27,417 bases of DNA from Bacteroidota bacterium (GCA_023251595.1 JAHEYM010000003.1:7980-35396), one strand, 5' to 3'. Numbered from the stretch's first letter, positions 1 through 8,967 are shown. Notes: a model not told the origin generated them from the letters alone. Made by a program: numbers and translations.

Positions 1-1
1 A

Positions 2-82
2 TATAAACCAACAATAGCCTCTATCGAGATAAAAACCAAGAGCGAAACGGTTGAAGTTCCGGATTTAATTATGGCAAAATAA
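2..82 (+). CDS. C-terminal fragment of an unidentified protein (5' end outside window)
   Basis: An open frame runs from the window edge to a TAA at 80-82 and encodes 26 residues ending in VEVPDLIMAK. It is the tail of a gene that begins upstream of the window. The 24-bp gap to the next start codon and the lack of a recognisable TAnnTTTG promoter box in that gap suggest it is cotranscribed with the following three genes. The fragment is too short to assign a family. It could also be a chance open frame, though the codons look ordinary and it runs in the direction of the cluster. Confidence 0.4.
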   Translation, partial: YKPTIASIEIKTKSETVEVPDLIMAK

Positions 83-106
83 TATTACTACATAAATAAT
101 ATTACA

Positions 107-688
107 ATGATAAATAGATTTAATAAATACAAATTTTTATTTTTTTGTCTGATGATTTTTTCAGGTTTGACAAGTTATTCGCAAACAAAAAAAGAGGTAA
201 AAAAAAATAAAATTAATTCTACAACCATCACTTTAATTCAATATAAAGATGGTAAAGAAACAACAAAACCGGAGTCCTTCGAAAGGTTTGATGAGGATGG
301 CAATAAAACAGAGATCATCGAATACACAAAAGACGGAACCATGAAAAAACATGAATCCGCCAAGTACAATAAGGAAGGCGATAAACTGGAAGAAACAATC
401 TACGATGCTTCCGGAGGTGTAAAACAAAAATCCACAATGCGTTATGACTCAAACGGAAATAAAGTGGAAGAGGACATTTCCGATGGTGCCGGAAACATCA
501 TTGAAAAACAAATATATACATACAATGCCCAGGGGGACCGCGTGACAGAAGTAATCCTCGATGCGAAAAATATACCGGGTAAAAGATCGATATTTAATTA
601 CGACAATAAAGGTATGCGTACGGAAAAGAAAACATATGATGCCGCAGGAAACCTTGAGAGTATCAAAAAGTATGTTTACGAATACTGA
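107..688 (+). CDS. Secreted YD-like repeat protein with an exact 26-residue period
   Basis: The protein has 193 residues. Residues 1-25 form a signal peptide: a basic start, a hydrophobic core LFFCLMIFSGL, and cleavage near SYSQ. A Lys-rich linker follows, then five tandem units starting near residues 58, 84, 110, 136 and 162. The conserved aromatic residues (F61, Y87, Y113, Y139, Y165, Y191) and glycines (G65, G91, G117, G143, G169) are spaced exactly 26 residues apart, in a pattern like Y-D-x-x-G-N/D-K. This resembles RHS/YD repeats of exported Bacteroidetes proteins, which usually build beta-sheet filaments or shells. The chain ends with an aromatic KYVYEY. The stop is 2 bp before the VTC-domain gene at 691, so the two are almost certainly one transcript. 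The exact function is unknown; export to the periplasm or cell surface is likely. Confidence 0.85.
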   Translation: MINRFNKYKFLFFCLMIFSGLTSYSQTKKEVKKNKINSTTITLIQYKDGKETTKPESFERFDEDGNKTEIIEYTKDGTMKKHESAKYNKEGDKLEETIYDASGGVKQKSTMRYDSNGNKVEEDISDGAGNIIEKQIYTYNAQGDRVTEVILDAKNIPGKRSIFNYDNKGMRTEKKTYDAAGNLESIKKYVYEY

Positions 689-690
689 GC

Positions 691-1458
691 ATGGACTCCC
701 TGTCGCGAAACGATCTGAAAAACACACTTTCTTTATTTAAGAGCATTACGCTTGAAGAAATGGACAGCGTGAAGTTACTCGACAGAACAGATACAAAATA
801 TGCATTTCATATCAAAAAATTACCTGAAGTATTAAATTTTGTATTGAACGATTATCGTCTTTTGGTCGTTAACGGTACTTCATTTAACAGGTATAAAACT
901 TTGTATTTCGATACAGATAAATTTGATTTCTATCTGAAGCATCACAATGAAAGACTCAATCGGTTGAAAGTCCGTTTTCGTTCTTATGTTGATACGGATT
1001 TACACTTTTTTGAAATAAAATTTAAAAACAATAAAGATCGTACGATCAAAAAAAGAATCCCCTACCCAATATTGGAAAAGACAATTTCCGGGAAAGCACT
1101 CGAATTGCTTGAGGAATTGTCCCCGATCACAGATATAAAAGAAAAGATTTGGGTGAACTACACCAGATTGACGTTTGTTAGTATTGATTTTTCTGAAAGA
1201 GTCACGGTTGATCTCGATCTTACATATATTGAAGGCGAAAATGAAATCTCTTTTCCTGAACTTGTTATCGGAGAAATAAAACAAAATCGGATGTCTCACA
1301 ATTCAGTATTTGTAAGAGCTATGAAAAATGTCGGGATACATAGCATTTCAATCAGTAAATATTGTCTTGGAATTATTAAACTTCACCCTGAAATAAAACA
1401 TAACACTTTTAAACCTAAACTTCGAATTTTAAACAGAATATTAAATGCAGATTCTTAA
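691..1458 (+). CDS. VTC-domain (polyphosphate polymerase-like) protein
   Basis: The 255-residue protein has the hallmarks of the VTC/triphosphate tunnel metalloenzyme fold: DRTDTKY at 31-37, TLYFDTD at 70-76, a basic strand NRLKVRFRSY at 90-99, FFEIKFK at 107-112 with the acidic metal-binding Glu108, RTIKKRI at 117-123, and a late GEIKQNR. The family is named after the yeast VTC4 catalytic domain, which makes polyphosphate from ATP inside a basic tunnel. Bacterial members are annotated as polyphosphate polymerase-domain proteins, but most are uncharacterised. No signal peptide or membrane segment is visible, so it should act in the cytosol. Its 3' end overlaps the DUF4956 membrane-protein gene by 14 bp; this pair recurs in bacteria and suggests the two act together at the membrane. 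The product made is inferred, not shown. Confidence 0.85.
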   Translation: MDSLSRNDLKNTLSLFKSITLEEMDSVKLLDRTDTKYAFHIKKLPEVLNFVLNDYRLLVVNGTSFNRYKTLYFDTDKFDFYLKHHNERLNRLKVRFRSYVDTDLHFFEIKFKNNKDRTIKKRIPYPILEKTISGKALELLEELSPITDIKEKIWVNYTRLTFVSIDFSERVTVDLDLTYIEGENEISFPELVIGEIKQNRMSHNSVFVRAMKNVGIHSISISKYCLGIIKLHPEIKHNTFKPKLRILNRILNADS

Positions 1459-2053
1459 CATATTACTTTCAGAATGGGACTTATTTGATAAAGTAAACGA
1501 TAAATTTTTTATTCGTCTCGGGATCGATCTTCTATGTATGACAATCCTCGTCAGATTCGTCTATTTTCCAATATATAAAAAGAAGGACTTTTTCTTCACT
1601 TTTTTTCTTTTTAATATTATCATTTTTATCGTAACATTTTTCCTTACAAAATCAGACATGAGTACCGGTGCAGCTTTCGGACTCTTTGCTGTGTTTTCAA
1701 TTCTACGTTATCGCACCGAAAATATTTCTACAAAGGACATGACCTATTTGTTTCTTTGTATTGCCATCGGATTAATCGGATCTGTCTCAAAAATGAGTTA
1801 TCCCGAGCAATTCTTCATCAATTCAGTAATGATTCTTGTAGCTTTTGTTCTGGATGGAAATCTCTTTTTGAAAAGTGAAATGGTGAAAATGATTGACTAC
1901 GAAAATATTGAATTAATCAGACCTGAAAATAAAGCCTTGCTTTTGGAAGATCTCAAAAAACGTACGGGATTAAATGTTCATGACACCGAACTTCTCAAAA
2001 TTGATTTCGTCCGCGATATGGCTATTATGAAAATATATTACTACGAAAAGTAG
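1445..2053 (+). CDS. DUF4956 family membrane protein
   Basis: The protein has 202 residues and several hydrophobic segments at about 24-45, 49-67, 73-88, 97-113 and 118-140, followed by a soluble C-terminal domain of about 60 residues (from MIDYENIELI onward). The segment around FSILRYRTENIS and DMTYLFLCIAIGLIG is the most recognisable signature of DUF4956. The gene starts inside the 3' end of the VTC-domain gene (14-bp overlap), so translation is probably coupled. The conserved partnership with VTC-domain proteins suggests a membrane partner or channel for whatever that enzyme handles, but no biochemical role is established for the family. Its stop lies 6 bp from the convergent stop of the second porV gene, with no obvious terminator hairpin between them. 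Confidence 0.85.
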   Translation: MQILNILLSEWDLFDKVNDKFFIRLGIDLLCMTILVRFVYFPIYKKKDFFFTFFLFNIIIFIVTFFLTKSDMSTGAAFGLFAVFSILRYRTENISTKDMTYLFLCIAIGLIGSVSKMSYPEQFFINSVMILVAFVLDGNLFLKSEMVKMIDYENIELIRPENKALLLEDLKKRTGLNVHDTELLKIDFVRDMAIMKIYYYEK

Positions 2054-2059
2054 CAGATA

Positions 2060-3262
2060 TTAATTGATTTTGTCTTTCGATTTGAAGGAATCGATATCAA
2101 ACGAGAGTGAAAAACGTATTGTGTTTTCCAGAGGGTGGCGCTGCTCCTGCGGGATTAGGTAAGCAAAATCAAGTTCGCAAATACTATATCTTATTCCAAT
2201 ACCAATAGTGTAATATTTCCGGTTTCCTTTTGTTGTGGGCTCGTGAAAATAACCGGCGCGTAATGCGAATTTATTATCATACCATTGTTCGATTCCTAAA
2301 GAATAATTATATTCCTTCAATTCTTCTTTAGAGCCGCCTGGCGCATCACTAAATGATTGATACATTCCTTGAAGCACCGACACGTTTGGATCTTTTCCTG
2401 AGACAATCTGATTCGTGCTGTCTCGTATTGGAGGGGTTGGTACCAGAAGTTTATTGATATCGATTGCTAGCGCAATTGAATATCTACTACTAAAGTTCGT
2501 CCTCAAACTCGTTCCAAACCTAAGATTTGTTGGGATGAAATCGCCGGTTCCGTCGTTTTTTGTGTAAGAAATTTTATTCCCTATGTTGGAGATATTTATC
2601 CCGGCTGCAAGTAAACTTTTGTTCTCGGCAATATTTAGTTCATGATGATAATATCCCGATACATCCTGTGCCACTGACCAACCCGGGTGTGTTTGGGTAC
2701 CACCAAGATTAATACCGCCTGTTAGATCCGAATGAATATACCTCAGAGCCACTCCAAGCGAAATCTCTCCACCCAATTTCCTTGAATACGCCATGTCAAC
2801 CGCATATTCAGTTGGTTTGAAGCTGCCAAGAGGCGTCCCCGTTATACTGCTGAAATTAATGTCCCCAAGAGAAAAATATCGTAATGACATCGCAATAACC
2901 TGATTATAATTTATATTTTTATATGCGGATAAATAAATCAAATTAATATCCGGAACCAAAGCACGCAGCCAGGGAGTATATGATATTGACAGCCCCATTT
3001 TCTTATCAATAAACGCAAACTTTGCAGGGTTCCAATGAATAGAATTAGCATCGGGAGTTGTAGCTACTCCGACGTCTGCAAGTCCTCCCCCGCGTGCATC
3101 GGGTGCAATAACCAGGAAGGGAACGGCAGTTGTAATAGTGTTGAGAGGATCTGCACCACTCAACTGAATTGTATTATTTACCTGTCCGAAAATTTCTGAT
3201 GAAATCGCTATGGCTAAAATAATTTTTATATATACATTTAAAAAAAGATTTCGAATAGCCAT
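2060..3262 (-). CDS. porV: PorV-like T9SS outer-membrane protein, second copy
   Basis: This is an outer-membrane beta-barrel of the PorV (LptO/PG27) family, FadL-like in fold. It starts after a signal peptide (MAIRNLFLNVYIK..., cleaved near IFGQ) with the PorV N-terminus VNNTIQLSGAD, TAVPFLVIAPDARGGG and SIHWNPAKFAF. It ends with YFHEPTTKGNRKYYTIG and the terminal strand LENTIRFSLSFDIDSFKS. PorV binds folded T9SS cargo at the translocon exit and delivers it to the PorU-containing attachment complex. A GTG codon at 3295 would add 11 residues, but the ATG at 3262 places the signal peptide correctly. By eye it is about two thirds identical to the copy at 3807-5006, so this is a gene duplication. 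It is the last gene of the porU-porV-ispF run, 65 bp after ispF. Whether it replaces PorV or serves a cargo subset cannot be read from the sequence. Confidence 0.85.
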   Translation of the reverse strand: MAIRNLFLNVYIKIILAIAISSEIFGQVNNTIQLSGADPLNTITTAVPFLVIAPDARGGGLADVGVATTPDANSIHWNPAKFAFIDKKMGLSISYTPWLRALVPDINLIYLSAYKNINYNQVIAMSLRYFSLGDINFSSITGTPLGSFKPTEYAVDMAYSRKLGGEISLGVALRYIHSDLTGGINLGGTQTHPGWSVAQDVSGYYHHELNIAENKSLLAAGINISNIGNKISYTKNDGTGDFIPTNLRFGTSLRTNFSSRYSIALAIDINKLLVPTPPIRDSTNQIVSGKDPNVSVLQGMYQSFSDAPGGSKEELKEYNYSLGIEQWYDNKFALRAGYFHEPTTKGNRKYYTIGIGIRYSICELDFAYLIPQEQRHPLENTIRFSLSFDIDSFKSKDKIN

Positions 3263-3327
3263 GTCTGCCGGGAATAAAAATTTATGTTCACCCACGAGCG
3301 AAGGGATAAACCATTATTTTAGTATCT

Positions 3328-3807
3328 CTAATTCTTATAAAGAAGAGCCGTTGCAAATGCCGAAACCCCTTCTTCTCTCCCAATAAATCCTAATCGCTCC
3401 ATCGTTGTCGCTTTGATTGAAAGCTGATCTTCTTTGATTGAAAGAACTTCACCCAAAATCTTTTTCATATCGGGAATAAAAGGCGCAATTTTAGGTTTCT
3501 CCAAACAGATAGTAGAATCAATATTGCCAATAACAAACCCTTTTTCTGTAATTAATTCTAAAGTCCGTTTTAATAATAGTTTACTGTCAATCCCTTTAAA
3601 TTCTTCTGACGTATCCGGAAAATAATGTCCTATATCACTTAAACCGGCAGCTCCAAAAAGCGAATCACAGATAGCGTGAATCAACACATCGGCATCGGAA
3701 TGACCAACCGCTCCTCTCGGATGCGGAATTTTAATTCCCCCGAGCCAAAAATCCCGACCGTGCTCCAATCGGTGCACATCGAAACCCAACCCGGTACGGA
3801 ACTGCAT
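3328..3807 (-). CDS. ispF: 2-C-methyl-D-erythritol 2,4-cyclodiphosphate synthase
   Basis: The 159-residue product is full length for IspF. This enzyme cyclises 4-diphosphocytidyl-2-C-methyl-D-erythritol 2-phosphate with loss of CMP in the MEP isoprenoid pathway, as a cytosolic trimer using Zn. Visible motifs are GFDVHRLEHG near the start (metal ligands Asp10 and His12 by position), GHSDADVLIHAICDSLFGAAGLSDIG in the middle (metal-binding His and the substrate loop), and ATTMERLGFIGREEG near the C-terminus. The start codon overlaps the stop of the upstream porV by one base (TAATG), so translation is probably coupled to porV. Lying between two porV copies is unexpected for a housekeeping isoprenoid gene. 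No functional link to secretion is implied beyond cotranscription. Confidence 0.95.
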   Translation of the reverse strand: MQFRTGLGFDVHRLEHGRDFWLGGIKIPHPRGAVGHSDADVLIHAICDSLFGAAGLSDIGHYFPDTSEEFKGIDSKLLLKRTLELITEKGFVIGNIDSTICLEKPKIAPFIPDMKKILGEVLSIKEDQLSIKATTMERLGFIGREEGVSAFATALLYKN

Positions 3808-5006
3808 TAATTGGTCTTGTTTTGCGATTTGAATGAATCAAAATCAAACAAGAGTGAAAAACGCAAAGTGTTTTCCAGCGGATGACGTTGTTCGGTTGGA
3901 ATCAGATAAGCGAAATCCAATCCGAAAACACTGTACTTCAACCCGGCTCCAAGCGTGAAATATTTTCTATTTCCCTTTGTTGTTGGTTCGTGAAAGTAAC
4001 CTGCACGCACAGCGAACTGCTTGTCATACCAATACTCAAGTCCAGCAGAATAATTGTACTCCTTTAATTCTTCTTTAAATCCTCCGGGGGCATCACCGAA
4101 AGATTGAAATATTCCGGTCACAGGTGACACATTTGGATCTTTTCCTAATAGAATACCACCTACACTGTCACGAATCGGGGGTGTAGGAACCAGGAGTTTG
4201 TTGATATCAACTGCAATGCTGAATGAATTATAATCGTCTAAATCTGATTTAAAACATGCCCCAAGGCGTAAATTCGTAGGAATAAAATCTTTGGTTCCTG
4301 CATCGGTGTAGGAAATTTTCGAGCCTATATTGGAAATATCAATTCCGGCAGAAATAACATTTTTCTTTCCACCCGCATCCAGTTGGTGATGATAATATGC
4401 GGATACGTCGGCTGCAACAGAACGACCCGGATGAGTTTGTGCACTCTCCACCTGAATCCCGCCCGTTAGATTTGAATATATGTATCTCAGAGCCATTCCG
4501 CCCGAAAAATCTTCACTCAATTTTCGTGAGTAAGCCATATCGATCGCGAATTCATTTGGCTTGAACTGACCAGTGGTATTACCAACGATATCGGTAAACG
4601 TGATGTCGCCAAGCGAAAAATAAAGAAGAGACATCCCAAACGTCTGATTCTTATTAATCTGCTTATATCCTGAAATATATGCCAGATTAATATCAGGAAC
4701 CAAAGCCCTCAGCCATGGTGTATATGAAATAGAAACGCCCATCTTTTTATCGACGAAGGCCAGTTTCGCGGGATTCCAATGTATGGAATTAGCATCGGGA
4801 GAAGTTGCTGCTCCTACCTCTGCAAGCCCGCCACCGCGAGCGTCAGGTGCGATCATCAGGAATGGGACCGCAGTCGTGATAGTGTTGAGCGCATCCGCAC
4901 CACTAAGTTGGCTCGTGTTATTTACCTGTCCAAAAACCCCTGCGGTCATCGCGAGCATCGAGAATACTGCCACGGCGTTCTTCATGTGGAAATTCTTGTT
5001 ATTCAT
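3807..5006 (-). CDS. porV: Type IX secretion outer-membrane protein PorV
   Basis: This is a PorV (LptO) family beta-barrel of about 399 residues, including a signal peptide ending at GVFGQ. Conserved blocks are VNNTSQLSGADALNTITTAV, APDARGGGLAEVG, SIHWNPAKLAF, SISYTPWLRALVPDINLAY, TPPIRDS, GDAPGGFKEELKEYNYS, YFHEPTTKGNRKYFTLG, and the closing strand LENTLRFSLLFDFDSF. PorV is the shuttle that carries T9SS cargo from the SprA pore to the PorU-PorZ attachment complex. The ATG at 5006 is chosen because a TAnnTTTG box (TATCTTTG, minus strand, 5032-5025) lies 18 bp upstream; a TTG at 5027 would overlap that box. It sits 55 bp downstream of porU, the usual T9SS pairing, and overlaps ispF at TAATG. 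Confidence 0.93.
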   Translation of the reverse strand: MNNKNFHMKNAVAVFSMLAMTAGVFGQVNNTSQLSGADALNTITTAVPFLMIAPDARGGGLAEVGAATSPDANSIHWNPAKLAFVDKKMGVSISYTPWLRALVPDINLAYISGYKQINKNQTFGMSLLYFSLGDITFTDIVGNTTGQFKPNEFAIDMAYSRKLSEDFSGGMALRYIYSNLTGGIQVESAQTHPGRSVAADVSAYYHHQLDAGGKKNVISAGIDISNIGSKISYTDAGTKDFIPTNLRLGACFKSDLDDYNSFSIAVDINKLLVPTPPIRDSVGGILLGKDPNVSPVTGIFQSFGDAPGGFKEELKEYNYSAGLEYWYDKQFAVRAGYFHEPTTKGNRKYFTLGAGLKYSVFGLDFAYLIPTEQRHPLENTLRFSLLFDFDSFKSQNKTN

Positions 5007-5024
5007 TTGTATTTTTAAGGTTTG

Positions 5025-5032
5025 CAAAGATA
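5025..5032 (-). promoter_or_regulatory. Bacteroidetes-type -7 box upstream of porV
   Basis: The minus strand reads TATCTTTG, a full match to the TAnnTTTG box bound by the Bacteroidetes primary sigma factor. It lies in the short gap between porU and porV, 18 bp before the porV ATG. The -33 element is weak (TTTA rather than TTTG, about 18 bp upstream). It suggests porV-ispF-porV2 can be transcribed independently of porU. Confidence 0.55.
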
Positions 5033-5061
5033 AGGCTAATATACATATTATAAACGATGGC

Positions 5062-8000
5062 TTAACGCAAAATCACTAATTTTTCAAACTTTTCTGCTGT
5101 CGCACCATCGTTGGTTCTTACTTTTAGTTTGTAGAAATAGACACCCATCCCCAATCGATCATTATAATCATCCAATCCGTCCCATTCGATCGGGGATGGT
5201 CGGTAACCTTCACAGAACACTGTGGTATTGAGGGTTTTCACAATTTTACCCGAGACGGTAAATACCTGAATCTGAACTTGCATAGGTACGCATGAGCGAT
5301 TATGTTCGAAGTAGAAAGAGGTATGCGTAGAGAATGGATTCGGGTAATTCATGACGTGGTCTAACGTCAAAACCGCAGATTCGGATACAGTAAACTCCAA
5401 ATAAGCACTCGACGAATTGTTATACACGTCCCAGACCTTAAAAGTTAGGGTATGCCTACCGGGGGGCAAAGGCCCCAATTTGTAAATCACCTTTCCACGT
5501 TGATAATTATCCAGATCCGCCTCATAATAGTCGTTCAAAACATAAAATAGATTCTTGTCATCGTCTACCTGCGCCGTGATATCGTGACCTATTCCGGTAC
5601 CAACTGTATTCACACCGCTTGAATCATTTACGACAGCATAGATCGATGGTGATGCATCCGTCAACCCACCAAAGACGAAATGCTCATCATTCATATAAAG
5701 TTTAATGTCAGGACCTTTCGCATCCAATTTTGCGGTTGTGTCAATTCCTCCTACGATCACCTGATCATCATCGCCGGAGGCATCGATCGTCCCATTCTGC
5801 GCATAATAGCTTACCTTCCCTGATCCATAAGTGAACCCAATGTCTTTAGGTACGACGAAAGTAAAACTAAAGTCACCGTTTACCACCTTCGCTTTGCCAT
5901 GATAAACGACATTCTTCATTAGGTTGAAATTCATCGCCGGACTAACATTCTGGCTCTTATTTGCAAGGGTTGTGATGACAGATGCTTTATCAAATACAGT
6001 TGGTGAAACAACACCATTAAAAGAGGTTATCTTATTCCCGGATCCATCTGCAACAAAACCCTGAATAGTAACTTTTTGCAGCGCACGAATGGTATCAGGT
6101 GTTGAACTTACCAGATGGGAATTGATCATCGTGGTTTTGACGTCTAGCTTTGGATATGCAAGTTTAACAGCAGGATCACCGAGAAGCGTGAAATTCCGGT
6201 CATTGGTGTCGAATCCCAAATCGAATTTTGTGGCTTGCATAACTGTTCCGATATTTGGTCTCTTGCCGTTTACCATAGAGAAAACGTGATTGTAGAATTT
6301 TTGGTTCAAGTTGAAGTTGGGTCCTGAGTATACCAAACGGACGGTGCTCAATAAAATAATGGCACCGCCGTGTTGATTTAAAAGAGCAAGTTCACCTGCG
6401 GACAAAACATGTGGATTATCGTAACGACTGAACTCGCAGGTAGCGGTGAAGAATGTTGTGAGTTTGCAATAATTTGTCCACTCGTTTATGTCCGAAATCT
6501 CCAAAACTCGTTCATGAGCCCAACCTGCTTCACCACCGTGCCCGGTATAGTTGATAATTAATGCGCCTTTTTCGACTCTCTTATTGATAGCATCCCTCAC
6601 ATCCGGATAGCGGTCGCCACCGGGAGTTGCGTCCATCTTATATGCATCAAAGTATATTTTATCAATATTGTAGGATTTGTAGGCTGCACCAACCTGTGCT
6701 GCAAGCGATTCTGCGTTACTGATGTGGGTGTCAACATCTCCGTCATCGGCCACAAAACATATTTCGTTTCGCCAGTCACCAAAAACGGAGCAAGTATTAC
6801 TTGGACAACTTTGGGCTGTTTCAATGAAGCCCGGTTCAGTAGAATAATGAATTACTTTATCCACCATGGCACGCGCCTGATCAAGAGCTGAGACAGGAAA
6901 GCGACCGATCCCTAAATCAGGGATACCGTGGTCATTACCATCATCATAAGTTCCTTCGCTATCGTCTAACAAACCGAAAAAGTCATCCGAGACGTACGAA
7001 CTTGTAGGTCTGAGCGAGTTTAGTGATTGAAAAGTAGGAATAAAATTGTTATTTTCTGAAATCCTGTGCTTGTTATCATAAGAGCCATCACCAAAAAGCA
7101 ACAGCGATTGTGGTAGTTTGGTTGCATCAGAATTGCGGTCGTAAAGCATTTTCACGAAACTTCGAATTGCTGTAACATCTTCTTTTCCCGAGGAAAATTC
7201 ATTATAAATCTCTTGGGGTGATACAACTACTACTGAGAGACTGTCATGATCTCGATGAAATTTGGCAAGACGATCAGCCTCTGTTTTAAATTTAGCCGGA
7301 CAAACAATAACCATATCGCTCTGTACTACTGAATGTAAATTCTGATTGGGAACACGTCCAAACTTTGCGGGTTCATGTGCCCCGGCTGCTTGGAACGATA
7401 TAAATTCATGAAGATTGTCAGTACTCAGAATGAAAGATGAAACTCCACTATTCACCTCCATTTGCTGATTAAGAACATTGGTTGGATCAGAAACATCCCA
7501 TACTTCCGTACTATTCGCGGGAACCGTAAGATTAAACTTACTCACATTTCCTAACCCAACGGAATTCACATCACGAAAAAGCATTGAATTTCCTGACATG
7601 GTAAGATTTCTCCTTGCATTCAACTCCATATAATTTAGCCAGCCAATTGCATTATCAGGGTGGGAGTAGGTCACATTCACGACGAAATTAGAACTCGGTG
7701 CATTGAAAAGAGTATCCCCACCGGCAGTATAGGCATAATCGCTGAAATCAGCACCAGTCATATAAGGTACAGCATCAGTAAGGATCAAATTTCCATTCAC
7801 TTTGAAATAAAAGTAGGAATTTCCGGTGGAGGAAATCCACCTGCCTGCCACATCGGTGTTTATTGAGACGGGGACCGACGCATCAATATTCGGAAAAACG
7901 AATGAAATATCGTATGTGTTTAGGATATCGAACACTTCACCATACCAAATCCTGCCTGAGATAAGCATATTTTCAAGGTCAAGTTCATGTGCAACGTAGT

Positions 8001-8955
8001 CATTGAACGTATTTACAATTTTATTTGGAGTAAAAGTACTTGAAAGGCGATCCATAATTCGTTTACCGGGGCCAAGATCGGTGGTGATGAAATAGTAGGA
8101 TGTATCAGAATAGTCATTTGGGATATGGTTGAACCTATGTTTAACTGTGTCGTAATTCCAGCGGGTAGTTCCCTGTCCGTAAAAAAGAGCGTAGTCAACA
8201 TCGTCCATCAACCCATTGTTGTTCTTATCGACGACACGGATTGCATTTTCAAGGAGATCGTCAGGTCTTGGGATACTATTGGCATAAGGCAGCATTGCTC
8301 CGCCGTTACCATAGACCCTAAGATTATTCAGGTTCAGACTGTCTACATCAGCTCCTAATTCCTTTAGTAATTTTTTGGTGATTTTGTAAATTCCATCTGT
8401 CGTAACACCAACTCTAAACCAATTTCCCGTTGCCAGAACCGAATTAGGAAGATAAATTCTATCGTTGGAATTTGAATACCTTTCTGATAAAACAGGTTCA
8501 ACAGATAGGTCAAATGAGACCAATCGTTCAACCTGACCGCCGATCGGGTTTATCCGGAAAGGAGTGATATTATATCTGAGGTAACTGACTTTACTCTTTA
8601 TTTCATAGAACGATTCGACCTCAACGACAGTTTTAAGCTGGCGTTTATTGGCGAGCACGACGGCATCAGTGCAAGGTTCAAACCTGGGATTGAGCATACT
8701 CACTTTCCCATCCATTTTCCCGGCACCGAGCAGAACATTCTCGGCATAATAAGGAAGGGATGATGTCTGAAGGTTGAAAAAGGCACCTTCAAAATAGGGA
8801 AGGAGGAGAGACTTCGACTCATCGATTTTGGCAGATTGCGGAGGCAACCACTTTAGATCGCGGTGGAATAGTGTCTTTTCATTACCGGAATAAACTGCCG
8901 TACTGCTTATGAGAAACAGGACTACTACTTTTAATCTGTTGGAACAACGGGTCAT
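5062..8955 (-). CDS. porU: Type IX secretion sortase PorU (gingipain-like C25 peptidase)
   Basis: At about 1297 residues this is full length for PorU, the surface protease that cuts the C-terminal sorting domain off T9SS cargo and attaches the cargo to the cell surface. After a signal peptide (hydrophobic VVVLFLISSTAVYSG) come the N-terminal PorU region, a gingipain-like peptidase domain, Ig-like regions and a C-terminal domain (YPNPFS, then GLGMGVYFYKL-like strands) resembling a sorting domain. The catalytic His is in YTGHGGE (about residue 806) and the nucleophilic Cys in TATCEFSRYD (about residue 840), the expected C25 arrangement; IRSFVKMLYDR and LLLFGDGSYDNKH lie upstream. The ATG at 8955 is chosen over a TTG at 8970, which would sit inside the promoter box. 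It is the first gene of the minus-strand operon and divergent from porP. Confidence 0.94.
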   Translation of the reverse strand: MTRCSNRLKVVVLFLISSTAVYSGNEKTLFHRDLKWLPPQSAKIDESKSLLLPYFEGAFFNLQTSSLPYYAENVLLGAGKMDGKVSMLNPRFEPCTDAVVLANKRQLKTVVEVESFYEIKSKVSYLRYNITPFRINPIGGQVERLVSFDLSVEPVLSERYSNSNDRIYLPNSVLATGNWFRVGVTTDGIYKITKKLLKELGADVDSLNLNNLRVYGNGGAMLPYANSIPRPDDLLENAIRVVDKNNNGLMDDVDYALFYGQGTTRWNYDTVKHRFNHIPNDYSDTSYYFITTDLGPGKRIMDRLSSTFTPNKIVNTFNDYVAHELDLENMLISGRIWYGEVFDILNTYDISFVFPNIDASVPVSINTDVAGRWISSTGNSYFYFKVNGNLILTDAVPYMTGADFSDYAYTAGGDTLFNAPSSNFVVNVTYSHPDNAIGWLNYMELNARRNLTMSGNSMLFRDVNSVGLGNVSKFNLTVPANSTEVWDVSDPTNVLNQQMEVNSGVSSFILSTDNLHEFISFQAAGAHEPAKFGRVPNQNLHSVVQSDMVIVCPAKFKTEADRLAKFHRDHDSLSVVVVSPQEIYNEFSSGKEDVTAIRSFVKMLYDRNSDATKLPQSLLLFGDGSYDNKHRISENNNFIPTFQSLNSLRPTSSYVSDDFFGLLDDSEGTYDDGNDHGIPDLGIGRFPVSALDQARAMVDKVIHYSTEPGFIETAQSCPSNTCSVFGDWRNEICFVADDGDVDTHISNAESLAAQVGAAYKSYNIDKIYFDAYKMDATPGGDRYPDVRDAINKRVEKGALIINYTGHGGEAGWAHERVLEISDINEWTNYCKLTTFFTATCEFSRYDNPHVLSAGELALLNQHGGAIILLSTVRLVYSGPNFNLNQKFYNHVFSMVNGKRPNIGTVMQATKFDLGFDTNDRNFTLLGDPAVKLAYPKLDVKTTMINSHLVSSTPDTIRALQKVTIQGFVADGSGNKITSFNGVVSPTVFDKASVITTLANKSQNVSPAMNFNLMKNVVYHGKAKVVNGDFSFTFVVPKDIGFTYGSGKVSYYAQNGTIDASGDDDQVIVGGIDTTAKLDAKGPDIKLYMNDEHFVFGGLTDASPSIYAVVNDSSGVNTVGTGIGHDITAQVDDDKNLFYVLNDYYEADLDNYQRGKVIYKLGPLPPGRHTLTFKVWDVYNNSSSAYLEFTVSESAVLTLDHVMNYPNPFSTHTSFYFEHNRSCVPMQVQIQVFTVSGKIVKTLNTTVFCEGYRPSPIEWDGLDDYNDRLGMGVYFYKLKVRTNDGATAEKFEKLVILR

Positions 8956-8967
8956 TTTTGTTCGTTT

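Noticed and set aside
6597..6824. 75-residue minus-strand frame inside porU
   Set aside because: It is an alternative frame of the conserved C25 peptidase region with no start signal.
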